From: Deltaproteobacteria bacterium
GTDB lineage: Bacteria; Desulfobacterota; DSM-4660; Desulfatiglandales; Desulfatiglandaceae
DNA length: 64,000 nucleotides
NCBI GenBank assembly: GCA_021737785.1
Contig: JAIPDI010000014.1
Span: 36,521 to 100,520, forward strand
Direction of reading: 5' to 3'
Part shown: positions 36,731 to 45,930 of the stretch, piece after piece
Layout of the letters: every line of letters begins with the position of its first letter
How positions within the stretch are numbered: the first letter of the stretch is position 1
Translations under genes and position numbers: made by a program
Notes under the pieces: model-generated
The model's database searches: none
The model's input: only the letters and a program-made list of their open reading frames with translations
Told to the model about the DNA's origin: nothing

Positions 36731-37651
36731 CTAAAAATTAACCTGGTCAAGCCCTTTCAAGCCCAAAATCTTTCTGGCTTCATCGGGAGAGGCCAATTCC
36801 AGTCCCATCTCTCTCGCAATGGCTGCAATTTTCGTCACCTGCTCGGCGCTGCTTCGGGCCAAGACCCCTTTCGACACGTAAAGGCTATCCTCAAGCCCCA
36901 CGCGGGCATATCCCCCCAGGATGAGAGAACCCGTGCACATGGGTATCTGATGACGGCCGGCGGCGCAGACCGAGAATTGAAAGTCCCCGATCTGCCTTCG
37001 CGCCGTATTTACCAGAAAGATGAGGTTTTCCAGGGTGGCGGGAATGCCGCCGAGGATGCCCAGGACGAACTGCAGATATACCGGCCTTTTGGCAATGTCT
37101 TCCTCTAAGAGGAAAGCCAGGTTGTTGATCATGCCGACATCATAAATCTCGAACTCGGGCCTTGCCCCGTTGGCATAAATGATTTCCAGGAATTGGCGCA
37201 TGGTTTTGAAGGTGTTCGGAAAAATAAAATCTTCCGTCGCATCGAGGTAAGGCTTTTCCCAGTCGTATTTCCACTGAGAGATACTGCCTGTGACATGAAA
37301 GAGAGCGAAATTAAGGGATCCGGCGTTGAGAGACGTCAATTCCGGCTTGAGGGTCGATGCGACTCGGGCACGGTTTTCTATGGGTTCGCCCAGCTTTCCT
37401 CCCGTGGTAAAGCACAGGATGATGTCGCAGCGACGTTTCACGTCCTCAGCGATCTCCCGGTAAATGTCTTGATCGGCATTGGGCATTCCCGTCTCGGGAT
37501 CTCTGACGTGCACATGAGCCACAGCAGCGCCGGCTTCATGGACTCGAACGGCTTCATCGGCCAACTGCTTGGGAGTGACCGGCAGGTAGGGGGACATGCT
37601 CGGAGTATGGACCGCGCCTGTCAACGCAGCGGTAATTATTCTCTTGTTCAT
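36731..37651 (-). CDS. Beta-keto acid cleavage enzyme (BKACE, DUF849)
   Basis: This is a 306-residue TIM-barrel zinc enzyme that condenses a beta-keto acid with acetyl-CoA to yield acetoacetate and a CoA ester. The zinc-binding HVH is at His46 and His48 in AVAHVHVRDPETG, identical in place to characterised Kce. The family is known for varied substrates (3-keto-5-aminohexanoate, dehydrocarnitine, keto acids). It is the last gene of an operon with a LIV-type transporter and an SDR, so the transported compound is probably converted to a beta-keto acid. Confidence 0.93.
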   Translation of the reverse strand: MNKRIITAALTGAVHTPSMSPYLPVTPKQLADEAVRVHEAGAAVAHVHVRDPETGMPNADQDIYREIAEDVKRRCDIILCFTTGGKLGEPIENRARVASTLKPELTSLNAGSLNFALFHVTGSISQWKYDWEKPYLDATEDFIFPNTFKTMRQFLEIIYANGARPEFEIYDVGMINNLAFLLEEDIAKRPVYLQFVLGILGGIPATLENLIFLVNTARRQIGDFQFSVCAAGRHQIPMCTGSLILGGYARVGLEDSLYVSKGVLARSSAEQVTKIAAIAREMGLELASPDEARKILGLKGLDQVNF

Positions 37652-37657
37652 CCTGAT

Positions 37658-38638
37658 TTATTCCTCTTCATTTTTCTCTTTGTTGTCGTTATGGTAGTTT
37701 CCAAATTCCAAAATAAAATCCTCTACCATTTCCTCAAGCGGATAATTTATTTTCAAGCCCCACTCGGACCGCGCGCGCTCGTCGTTAATTCTAAGGGTGG
37801 CCAGTTCACGCAGCAGATCCACCACGACCGGATTCGGCTGAAACGAGAGGCGGGCGCCGGGTACGCGCTCCTCGACGATTTCCACCAGCCTGCGTGCGGA
37901 ATAAGGGGGTGTGATGCCTGCCACATTGTAAACCCGCGTTTGAATCTTTTCGGGAGCAGCCGCGGAAAGATCCAAAAGGAGCCTGGCGGCGTCCTTGAAG
38001 TACAGAGCCGCGCAACGGGACTCCGGTTCGCACTCCAGGACGTAAGGAAGTCCCTTGAGTGGATATTCTATGGCCCATGCATTGAAGATGGACATGTGAG
38101 CCGTCCGGGCGCCGGGGCCCACAATGGAAGGAAGCCGCAATCCCCGAAAATCCAGTCCGAATTTGCGGTGGTAAAAACGGCCAAGGAGTTCCCCGAAGGT
38201 CTTGGAGACCCCATAGAAGCTGGAGGGCCGCTGAAGCGTGCGGTCATCTATCTCGTCTGAGAGAATGTCCTTGCTGTACGTAGCAATTGTGCTCCCGTAG
38301 AGGACCTGTGGGATCTTCTTTATGCGAGCCGCTTCCAGAACGTTGTAGGCGCCGACGACATTCGCATCGAAAGCGGCGCAGTGGTTATTCTCGGAAGGAA
38401 GAGAGAGCATTCCACCGAGATGAAAAATGCGCCCAACGTTGTGCTTTTCAATACAGTCCATCAAAACGGAAAGGTGAGACAAGGAGCCCTGCTCGAAGAG
38501 GAATGAATCTTTTAATTCCTGCAGGGGGCCCTGCACGGGCGCAATGTCGAAGATGACAGGCTGCTCGCCTGAATCGATCAATAGGCGGGCAAGGTAGGAG
38601 CCGATAAATCCGGCTCCCCCGGTGATAAGAGTCGTCAT
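37658..38638 (-). CDS. NAD-dependent epimerase/dehydratase family protein
   Basis: This is a 326-residue extended SDR. GGAGFIG at residues 7-13 binds NAD, the catalytic YxxxK is in SFYGVSK and STIATYSKD supplies the serine/threonine. The layout is close to threonine-3-dehydrogenase/UDP-galactose epimerase-like enzymes. It ends six bases before BKACE begins, so the two are coupled. The likely step is oxidation of a 3-hydroxy compound to the beta-keto substrate of BKACE; this is inferred. Confidence 0.85.
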   Translation of the reverse strand: MTTLITGGAGFIGSYLARLLIDSGEQPVIFDIAPVQGPLQELKDSFLFEQGSLSHLSVLMDCIEKHNVGRIFHLGGMLSLPSENNHCAAFDANVVGAYNVLEAARIKKIPQVLYGSTIATYSKDILSDEIDDRTLQRPSSFYGVSKTFGELLGRFYHRKFGLDFRGLRLPSIVGPGARTAHMSIFNAWAIEYPLKGLPYVLECEPESRCAALYFKDAARLLLDLSAAAPEKIQTRVYNVAGITPPYSARRLVEIVEERVPGARLSFQPNPVVVDLLRELATLRINDERARSEWGLKINYPLEEMVEDFILEFGNYHNDNKEKNEEE

Positions 38639-38800
38639 GATACGAGTTCCTCAGAATGCTTCAATTTTTTCCGGAGGTCATTCGGAAGGATTCCACTCGC
38701 GGAAATGTTTTTAAACGCGAGGCACACCTCAATCCACGGATGGGCGGGTCATGGCGCATCCTTTTTGCGCCATGACCCGCCATCGTTGTAAATCTCAGGT

Positions 38801-40018
38801 CTATTTCATATCGCAGCCCGTCTCCGCGCAGGGCACTTCCACATCTTTGGCGGGAATCTCTTTCGCGGGACTGACGAACGCGTGCTTGAAGAAGGGGTTG
38901 TCCTTGACTATTTCGGCTGTCCAGTAAGGAACTTGCGCCTGATGATCGCAGGCCCTCATCGTCCAGGTTCCCGCCGGACCGTCGTAGGTCAGGCCTTCCC
39001 ATGCCTCGATGATCTTATCCACATCCGTTGACCCGGCCTTTTTGACGGCTTCAGCCCAGAACATGGTGGCAATGTAAGCCTTTCCGCGAAGCCCGGAAGG
39101 GTAATGTCCCATGGCCTTATGAAAACCTTCAACAAATTCCTTGTTCTTTTCGAGGGGGATCGAAAGCATATAGATTTCCACCCCTATGTCGCCCAGAACC
39201 AGGTTGTCATCGCCAAGAGATCCAATCAGTACATCGTCATTGATATAATAGCAGACCAGCTTGGCTTTGAGCCCCATGGGTTTTCCCTGTTTGATGAGAA
39301 GATTCAAGTCGTTTCCCCAATTCGAGGTGAAGACGACGTCAGGCTTTGCTGCAACCAGCTGGCTTACATAGGGCGCGAAGTCTTTCGTTCCGATAGGATG
39401 ATAGATTTCGGCGATGACTTCAGCCTTCGGATCGAGTTGGAGAAGTTTTTTCTTGAAGGCTGCGACGGCTTCGTGGCCAAAGGAATAATCCTGGGCAATG
39501 ATGCCGATCTTTTTGTAGCCTTTTTGAAAGACCAATTGAGCCGCGGCAAAGGAGCGTCCATCGGTGCTGCCGCCTGGCCGGAAGAAGTTCTTGTTGCACT
39601 TCTCACCGGTCATGCTGGCGGCGTCCATGCCGTAGGTGAACATTATCGCGTTCTGCCTGTTGGCCAGCATGGACATGGCCGATCCGACTGAACTGCCCGT
39701 TCCGCCGCAGAAGAATTTTACTTTATCCTTGAGGATCAGGGCCTGAGCTTTTCGGGTGGCGACATCCGGCTTGAGTTCCGAGTCCACCGGTACGACTTCG
39801 ACCTTTTTGCCGAAAAACCCACCCTTGTCGTTGATGACCTTCACGGCGTACTCGACGCCTTCCAAGTAGCGGTCCCCGATGTCTTTGAACGTCCCGGACA
39901 GAGGCTCCATCACCGCGAGTTTGATGGTATCCGCTGCTGGGGCCGCAACCGGCGACATAATTGCCAAGAACATCGGAAAAAATGCCAACCCTGCCATACA
40001 CCACATTCCCTTTTTCAT
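38801..40018 (-). CDS. livK: Branched-chain amino acid-type ABC substrate-binding protein
   Basis: This is a 405-residue periplasmic-binding protein of peripla_BP_6 type (LivK/AmiC). The start at 40018 has AAGGAGG upstream and gives a signal peptide ending in SPVAAPAADT. It continues IKLAVMEPLSGTFKDIGDRYLEG, a family opening. It lies after livF in the same operon, 35 bases on. The binding partner is not necessarily an amino acid; such proteins also bind aromatic acids and amides. Confidence 0.9.
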   Translation of the reverse strand: MKKGMWCMAGLAFFPMFLAIMSPVAAPAADTIKLAVMEPLSGTFKDIGDRYLEGVEYAVKVINDKGGFFGKKVEVVPVDSELKPDVATRKAQALILKDKVKFFCGGTGSSVGSAMSMLANRQNAIMFTYGMDAASMTGEKCNKNFFRPGGSTDGRSFAAAQLVFQKGYKKIGIIAQDYSFGHEAVAAFKKKLLQLDPKAEVIAEIYHPIGTKDFAPYVSQLVAAKPDVVFTSNWGNDLNLLIKQGKPMGLKAKLVCYYINDDVLIGSLGDDNLVLGDIGVEIYMLSIPLEKNKEFVEGFHKAMGHYPSGLRGKAYIATMFWAEAVKKAGSTDVDKIIEAWEGLTYDGPAGTWTMRACDHQAQVPYWTAEIVKDNPFFKHAFVSPAKEIPAKDVEVPCAETGCDMK

Positions 40019-40053
40019 TTTTGCCTCCTTCTGTTGGTTAATAAACAAACGAC

Positions 40054-40764
40054 TTACACTTCCAGGTAATTCCGTCTTACGCCCTCGGCAGCCATTAAGG
40101 CCGCCATATCGCCCTCGAAAACCATTTGCCCTTTACTCATGATGTAGAATCGCCTTGCCACCTTTATGGCGGCCTTGAAATTTTGCTCCACCATGAAGAC
40201 CGTCACCCCGGATTCGCGGATGGTTGCAAGCATATCGAGCACCTTTTTTACGATAAGAGGCGCCAACCCTTCCGTGGGTTCATCGACCAGAATCAGCTTT
40301 GGATTGCCCATCAGGGTACGGGCTACGGTGAGCATCTGGTGCTCTCCGCCCGAAAGATGAAACCCTTTGTAGTTTGCACGTTTCCCGAGGTTCGGGAAGA
40401 TTTCATATACACGCGCCACCGTCCATGGCGCCTTCTCAGATCCGCCGTCGGTCTCCTTCTTCATTCCGATGAGCAGGTTTTCATGGACCGTAAGGCTGCG
40501 GAATATGCGACGCTCTTCGGGGACATAGCCTATGCCGAGCCGGGCGATCTGGTGCGGTCGTTTGCCCACCAACTCCTGTCCTTCGAAGAGGATGCTGCCG
40601 GAGGCGGGCCGAACCATTCCCATGATGCTCTTCAATGTCGTCGATTTCCCGACGCCGTTTCTCCCAAGGAGGCAGACCAGTTCCTCTTTCCGCAACTCGA
40701 ACGAGACGCCGTGCAGAACGTGACTCTTCCCATAATAACTGTGAATGTCGGAAACCTTGATCAT
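40054..40764 (-). CDS. livF: LIV-type ABC transporter ATPase LivF
   Basis: This is a 236-residue ATPase with Walker A GRNGVGKST, signature LSGGEHQM and Walker B LILVDEPTEG, of the short LivF type. It begins in a four-base overlap with the end of livG, so it is translationally coupled. Confidence 0.93.
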   Translation of the reverse strand: MIKVSDIHSYYGKSHVLHGVSFELRKEELVCLLGRNGVGKSTTLKSIMGMVRPASGSILFEGQELVGKRPHQIARLGIGYVPEERRIFRSLTVHENLLIGMKKETDGGSEKAPWTVARVYEIFPNLGKRANYKGFHLSGGEHQMLTVARTLMGNPKLILVDEPTEGLAPLIVKKVLDMLATIRESGVTVFMVEQNFKAAIKVARRFYIMSKGQMVFEGDMAALMAAEGVRRNYLEV

Positions 40765-41510
40765 GAGTCGTCTTCCCCCAGGTAGGCGTCTTTCACCCGC
40801 TGATCGGCGCGGATTGCGTCGGGAGTGTCGGATACAAGGATCTTGCCGTAGTGAAGCACTGAGATTGTGTCGGCAAGAGAAAAGACCACATCCATATCGT
40901 GCTCGATGATGATTAAGGTCCGCCCGGCGGTCACGCGGTCGATCATTTGGATGGCCTGAGCGGTTTCCTCACGCGTCATTCCGGCCGTAGGCTCATCCAG
41001 CAAGATCAGATCCGGATCGGTGGAAAGGGTAATGGCGATCTCCAAGGCCCGCTGGTGTCCGTAGGATAGGGCGCTCGCCGGCATGTGCATCACCTCTTCG
41101 AGTCCCAACTCTTTGACTATTGCCGCCGTTCTTTCGTTGATTTGCACATTGTTGTCGGGTTTTCTAAAAAAATGATATCTGAGACCGGACCGGGAGCGGA
41201 CACCGGATCGGATATTTTCAAAGACGCTCAATTCCTGAAAGACATTGGTGACTTGAAAAGAGCGGGAAATGCCAAGCCGGTTGAGGGCGTAGGCGGGTTT
41301 TCTGGAAATCTCTTCTCCCTTGAAAAGAATGGAGCCAGATGACGGCCGAAAATTCCCGCTGATGACATTGAACAGGGTGGTTTTGCCGGCTCCGTTGGGA
41401 CCGATGACGGCGTGCCGTTCCTTCTCCTTGACGATCAGTTTCACGCCGCTGAGAACGGCCAGGCCCGAAAAATCCTTATGAAGACCGTTGATCTGGAGAT
41501 ACCCGCTCAT
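40761..41510 (-). CDS. livG: LIV-type ABC transporter ATPase LivG
   Basis: This is a 249-residue ATPase with Walker A GPNGAGKTT, signature SYGHQRALEIA and Walker B LILLDEPTAGM. The LivG-type C-terminal helix (RADQRVKDAYLGED) is present. It overlaps livM upstream and livF downstream by four bases each. Confidence 0.93.
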   Translation of the reverse strand: MSGYLQINGLHKDFSGLAVLSGVKLIVKEKERHAVIGPNGAGKTTLFNVISGNFRPSSGSILFKGEEISRKPAYALNRLGISRSFQVTNVFQELSVFENIRSGVRSRSGLRYHFFRKPDNNVQINERTAAIVKELGLEEVMHMPASALSYGHQRALEIAITLSTDPDLILLDEPTAGMTREETAQAIQMIDRVTAGRTLIIIEHDMDVVFSLADTISVLHYGKILVSDTPDAIRADQRVKDAYLGEDDS

Positions 41511-42514
41511 GGTGAAACTTCCTCCGTCTCAGGCCCGGATGAAGACTCGCTGCTGCCTTTGCCGGAAAAAAGTCCCTGGATCCGTTGTATGATTTGAGAA
41601 AGTCCTCCCGGGATTACCAGGACCATAAAAACAAAAATAAGCCCCATGAAGAGCGGCCAGCGGTCGGTGAGGTCGCTCAGGTAACTCTGAAGAATAATGT
41701 AGACAAAAGCTCCCAGGATAGGCCCCCAGAACGTCCCTGTCCCCCCCACGAAGGCCATGAGGAGGGCCGCAGTCGTCATCTCTACGCTGATGGCGGAGAT
41801 GGAGACAAACTGAAACTGGAGAGTGTAGAAAGCGCCCGCCAGGCCGGCTACAGCCCCTGTGAACGTGAACAGGATGAGGCGACTGATGTTCGTGTCGTAA
41901 CCTAAAAATTTCATGCGCTCTTCGTTTTCGCGCATCAGGAGAACCGTCTGTCCCATGGCCGTCCGGGTCAGATACCAGCAGAACACAATGGCAGCTCCGA
42001 TGACGACGAGCGTAACGTAATAAAAATTGACAATTCCCGCGGTGTTGATTGTAGTGAATCCCAGGTGAATATCCGGCCGCGTGACGCTGAGACCGTCGTC
42101 GCCCCCGGTAACGGAACTCCACTTTGTGGCCACGGCGTAAAAAAGCGCGTTAAAAGCCAGGGTGAGCAGTGCGAAGTAGGCCCCTTTATGCCGGAGAAGA
42201 AAACCTCCGGTCACAAAGCCCACCAGCGTGGTGGCCAGGATCGCTATCAGAATCGCGCCCCAGACGGGAAGGGCGGGGATGTGGATCAAAGATACCGCCA
42301 CGGTGAAGGCGCCTGTTCCGAAAAACATGGCGTGGCCGAAGGATAAAAGGCCGGCGTAACCCAGCAGGAGATTGTAACTGACGGCGTAGAGGGCAAAGAT
42401 AATGATCTCCGTCAGCATATACACGTGATATTCCCTGAGGACAAGCGGCGCCAGGAGACCCAGCAGGAAGAGAACGGCGATATAGGGGTATGTGCCTTTT
42501 TTCCGCGAGATCAT
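41507..42514 (-). CDS. livM: LIV-type ABC transporter permease LivM
   Basis: This is a 335-residue permease with about ten membrane segments and the LivM signature YNLLLGYAGLLSFGHAMFFG near residue 50. The C-terminus is a soluble Ser/Gly-rich tail. It overlaps livH at its start and livG at its end by four bases each. Confidence 0.93.
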   Translation of the reverse strand: MISRKKGTYPYIAVLFLLGLLAPLVLREYHVYMLTEIIIFALYAVSYNLLLGYAGLLSFGHAMFFGTGAFTVAVSLIHIPALPVWGAILIAILATTLVGFVTGGFLLRHKGAYFALLTLAFNALFYAVATKWSSVTGGDDGLSVTRPDIHLGFTTINTAGIVNFYYVTLVVIGAAIVFCWYLTRTAMGQTVLLMRENEERMKFLGYDTNISRLILFTFTGAVAGLAGAFYTLQFQFVSISAISVEMTTAALLMAFVGGTGTFWGPILGAFVYIILQSYLSDLTDRWPLFMGLIFVFMVLVIPGGLSQIIQRIQGLFSGKGSSESSSGPETEEVSP

Positions 42515-43371
42515 TGTTTTTCACCAAACAGTCCTGAGGGTTTGACAATGAGGACGATCGCCATGAGCAGATAAACGAGGGCCAGCGAAAGCTTGGGGAA
42601 GAGCAGCACCCCGAAAGACTGCAATTCACCTATGAGAAGCGAGGCGACAACAGCGCCCCCCAGGCTGCCGAAGCCGCCCACCACGATGACCACAAAGGCG
42701 TCAACCAGGATTTCCTGGGCCATTCCGGGGTATGTTGAAAGGAGCGGACCGGCGATGACGCCCGCAAAGCCTGAGAGAGCGGTGCCGAAAGCAAAAACGC
42801 CTGTCAGGACGAGGGGGACGTTTATGCCCAGAGCCTCCACCATTTCACCATCGTTCACTGATGCCCGAAGCGTGACGCCCAGGCGCGTCTTATAAAGAAT
42901 GAGCGCCATTGACAGCCCTACCAGCACGGCGCAAAAAAAGATGAAGATTCTGTAAACCGGATAGAGAATCCCGAAAATATTTATGCTTTGAGCAAGAAAT
43001 CCCTCCAGGTTGACGGCCAGAGGATAGTTGCCCCAAACCCATTTAACGATTTCAGTGATGATGTAGGCCAAACCGAATGTGAGGAGCAGTTCGTGCAAGT
43101 GTCCGTGAATATGGACTCGGCGCATCAGGAACCGTTCCACCAGTGCGCCGATTATGAAAAGAATAACGGGGCACAGGACGAGGGAAAGCCAAAAATGGCC
43201 TGTGACCCTCAGTACCGTATAAGAGAAATAGGCCCCCAACATGTACATGGCGGCGTGGGCGAAATTCAGGACGTTCATCATCCCGAAAATCATCGTGAGG
43301 CCGGCGGAAACCAAGAAGAGAAGGCCTGCATAAGCCAATCCATGAAGGAAAAAAACGAAAATTTCATTCAT
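42511..43371 (-). CDS. livH: LIV-type ABC transporter permease LivH
   Basis: This is a 286-residue permease with about eight membrane segments and MNVLNFAHAAMYMLGAY, the LivH signature, near the N-terminus. It is the first intact gene of the seven-gene operon. Its start lies only 15 bases after the stop of a decayed XRE regulator, which suggests the regulator was once the first gene of the same transcript. Confidence 0.93.
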   Translation of the reverse strand: MNEIFVFFLHGLAYAGLLFLVSAGLTMIFGMMNVLNFAHAAMYMLGAYFSYTVLRVTGHFWLSLVLCPVILFIIGALVERFLMRRVHIHGHLHELLLTFGLAYIITEIVKWVWGNYPLAVNLEGFLAQSINIFGILYPVYRIFIFFCAVLVGLSMALILYKTRLGVTLRASVNDGEMVEALGINVPLVLTGVFAFGTALSGFAGVIAGPLLSTYPGMAQEILVDAFVVIVVGGFGSLGGAVVASLLIGELQSFGVLLFPKLSLALVYLLMAIVLIVKPSGLFGEKQ

Positions 43372-43386
43372 CTTTTTTTCTTGCTT

Positions 43387-43630
43387 TCAACTGACCGACC
43401 GGGATAGCAAGGTGAGGGCCAGTCGATTCAGAAGGATGTCGGAAACGGTAACATTGAGGTCACGGGCAATATTTCCGGGAGCGGAGACTGGCTGCGGTTT
43501 GTCCGACTTTTTCACCTTGGTGAGACAGCCCTCGGAAAAGACCGTCCGGCCAAATTGTCCCTGAGTGATCTTTCTCTCAGTTCGGAATCTTTTGGCCTCC
43601 TCCCCTTTTCGATCCTGCGATAATGAAACA
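43387..43630 (-). pseudogene. Decayed XRE-family regulator upstream of livH
   Basis: In one minus-strand frame with no ATG the sequence reads GEEAKRFRTERKITQGQFGR followed by FSEGCLTKVKKSDKPQPVSA and ARDLNVTVSDILL, which follows the HTH_3 pattern closely. The frame ends at 43387. The only nearby ATG is in another frame, so a frameshift has probably removed the start. The stretch between the pseudogene and livH is too short for another gene. Confidence 0.5.
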
Positions 43631-43649
43631 TGTTGCCTTTTTGGAAACT

Positions 43650-44380
43650 ATATGGAAATCGATCCATCCGTTTTATTGTCTCTATTTATATTGTTTATGT
43701 CCATTGCGTCAGAATATATCAGGGAGATGTTTTCTAATGAACAACAAAATACAGCCTTTCTCGAAACACGTCAAGCAAATTTTAGGTTTTTTTCGATTCA
43801 TGGTGATGGGATTTTTCAATGGCGCCAGGCGTTTTGAAATTTGGAGCTATTTCCATCAATTATGTGATTGTGGATACCGCTAGTTTCCAATTCAGCAAAG
43901 CTGCTGCCCATGTCGCGGAAAAGCGACGAAGGATATTTTATCTGTCCACCCTTGGTAAGGCTGTAACTGTCTTAAAGTTAACGCAATAGCCTGAAAGAAG
44001 AGCGAATTCGGAAACATCCGGTCTCTTTGTCACTCTGGGAATCATCGCCCATTCACTTGGGATTACCATTCCATCCTTCATTCCATGCAATGTAGATTGT
44101 AAGAACCGCACTTCTTATCAAATAGGTTCGTTCATAGGGACAGGCTATGGCCGTGCGGCCGTTGCAAAGGCTTCACAGGGCAGAATGAGTTTACAACAAT
44201 CTTCGTCGTCGAAACGCGGATGATGTTTCTCGCCTCGACCAAAGAGTGTCTTTAAAAACAAGGGCGGTCCTGTCGGCTGGCTCGCCACCATCCAGACCCG
44301 AGGTTCCGCGTCTGATCGGGCCAGGGTGCGTTGGGGCAGATCCGGCGTCGGAACGCATTGAGACCGTTAGACATGCCGGG
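43650..44380. other. Gap of about 730 bp without intact gene
   Basis: No family-resembling intact gene is seen. A short plus-strand stretch near 43820-43990 reads a coding-like peptide (GVLKFGAISINYVIVDTASF) that ends at a stop, without a ribosome site. The rest appears non-coding. The truncated IS21 element follows directly. Confidence 0.4.
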
Positions 44381-44974
44381 TGTTAATGATCGCCACCATG
44401 GAGCCATTCCATGATCGCACTATGGGGCCAATTGAAGATCGGGGTTATGGCGCCACTACCCTGATATCCTCTTCGTATAAGTTGATCCGGCCGTAACGTG
44501 GGTCTCGGACATTCCTTATGAACTGAGCTATCCTCCTGGAAAACTTTAATCCCAGGAGGTGGCCTTATGTCCTTTAGGAGGTTCGAGATGCACCAGTATC
44601 GTCACGTTCTGTCCCGTATGCGGTCGGGTGACACCGACCGGTCCATCGCCCGATCCGGGCTCATGGGACGTAAAAAGTCCGCACAACTCCGTCAACTGGC
44701 CTTGGCGCATGGCTGGCTTGATCCTGAAACACCGCTGCCAGACTCGGCGGACCTTGCCAGTGTCATCCAAGGTCGTAAAGAGGACCGCCTGCAAGTATCA
44801 CTGGTTGAACCCTACGCCGATGAAGTGACTCAATGGGTGAAAGACTGCATTCAGGGAACCACCATCTACCAGGCCCTCGTTCACAAACATGGTTTTGAGG
44901 GAAGTTACTCCAGCGTCAGGCGCTTTCTTGCCCAATACAAAGAAACTCACTCCGAGGCGATTCGTCTACCTTAA
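44381..44974 (+). mobile_element. Truncated IS21-family element (left end)
   Basis: The left end begins around TGTTAATGATCGCC and shows repeated ATGATCGC-type blocks near 44387 and 44412, as in IS21 ends. After this comes the start of an istA gene that stops after 129 residues. istB and a right end are missing, so the element is a remnant. It forms the left boundary of the AT-richer catabolic island. Confidence 0.7.
44588..44974 (+). pseudogene. Truncated IS21 transposase IstA
   Basis: The 129-residue frame starts MHQYRHVLSRMRSGDTDRSI and contains ARSGLMGRKKSAQLRQLALA and GTTIYQALVHKHGFEGSYSSVRRFL, the N-terminal HTH region of IstA. AGGAGG precedes this ATG; an in-frame ATG at 44567 also has a good site. 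Intact IstA is about 400-500 residues, and the rve/DDE catalytic domain is absent, so no transposition activity is expected. Confidence 0.85.
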
Positions 44975-45107
44975 AATGCGCTTTTTTATTGGTATTCCAG
45001 AAGGTTAAATTATTATGGATGGACACTGGGATGGATGAAGCCTTGGCCTGCCAGAAACCGTGGCGGTTGGGGAAGACCAAAAACTTCGCGACAGGCAAAA
45101 AATTTTC

Positions 45108-45151
45108 TTGACAGCGGCTTCGCAAAACGTATAATAGCGAGCGTTCGCTCG
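45108..45151 (+). promoter_or_regulatory. Strong sigma-70 promoter with overlapping palindromic operator
   Basis: TTGACA at 45108-45113 and TATAAT at 45130-45135 are perfect consensus hexamers separated by 16 bases. Just behind, CGAGCG at 45138-45143 and CGCTCG at 45146-45151 form a perfect dyad around TT, covering the expected start site. It lies 38 bases before the TetR gene, and is a good candidate for autorepression by that regulator. Confidence 0.75.
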
Positions 45152-45188
45152 TACTTCCGAAAGCACCCGCTATCCGAAAGGAGTCCCT

Positions 45189-45911
45189 ATGGCCGCGCCC
45201 AGGACCAGCAAGAAAAAGAGGACACAGAAACCGGTCGAGGTCTCCACGCAAATCAAGAACAAAGATCTCGTTGAACGAAGGCGAAAGCAACTCATCGACG
45301 AATCCACGAAGGTCTTTGTGGAAAAGGGATACCACCGCACCAGCATCCGCGATATCGCAAAGGCCACCTCCTTCAGCATGGGGAACCTGTACGATTATAT
45401 CCGGACGAAGGAGGACATTCTGTACCTCGTTCACCAGAACATGATCAATAACGTCTATCATGGTTTATTCGATCTACAGGAAGATGAATTTGAGATCAAG
45501 TCTGGAGAACTGAACACCATCATCCGGAATGCCGTAGAAAAGACTTTCGAGTTTCAGGATGAGATTATCCTGCTGTACAGGGAGTCGGGTTCGCTCAGTA
45601 AGGAGATGATGCGGTCGATCCTCGCCTTGGAAACTCGCTATATCGACATGTTCAAGCGTCTGCTTGATGAAGCCAATGAAGAAGGGTTGTACAAGATCCA
45701 AGACACCCGGTTTCTTGCAAATCTCATCGTCTACCTCATCTCTTTCCTTTCACTGCGCCGCTGGAGCCTGCGCGAGTACAGCAAGGAGAGGTCGATTGAT
45801 CTTCTCATGTATTACATTACCCGAATGTTGAGGTCTGAGGAGAAGATCTCAGAGTCACAAAAGAAGGACAGGGCCAAGCTCAATGAAAACAAGACGCCCT
45901 GCGCCGAATAA
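45189..45911 (+). CDS. TetR-family regulator of the catabolic island
   Basis: This is a 240-residue protein with a basic N-terminal tail and a TetR HTH at about residues 31-80 (STKVFVEKGYHRTSIRDIAK then SFSMGNLYDYIRTKEDIL). The C-terminal helical domain is of the FadR/acyl-CoA-sensing size. AAGGAG precedes the ATG. It heads the plus-strand gene series of thiolase, hydratase and transporter; a CoA ester of the substrate is a plausible inducer, though this is inferred. Confidence 0.92.
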   Translation: MAAPRTSKKKRTQKPVEVSTQIKNKDLVERRRKQLIDESTKVFVEKGYHRTSIRDIAKATSFSMGNLYDYIRTKEDILYLVHQNMINNVYHGLFDLQEDEFEIKSGELNTIIRNAVEKTFEFQDEIILLYRESGSLSKEMMRSILALETRYIDMFKRLLDEANEEGLYKIQDTRFLANLIVYLISFLSLRRWSLREYSKERSIDLLMYYITRMLRSEEKISESQKKDRAKLNENKTPCAE

Positions 45912-45930
45912 GGCAGAGGAAGGAGCCACG

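Noticed and set aside
36462..36734. Plus-strand frame of 90 codons between the XRE-cupin and BKACE genes
   Set aside because: No ribosome site, no recognised domain and a mixed composition; probably chance.
44916..45461. Minus-strand frame of 181 codons opposite the TetR gene
   Set aside because: It is antisense to the TetR HTH region and crosses the consensus promoter.
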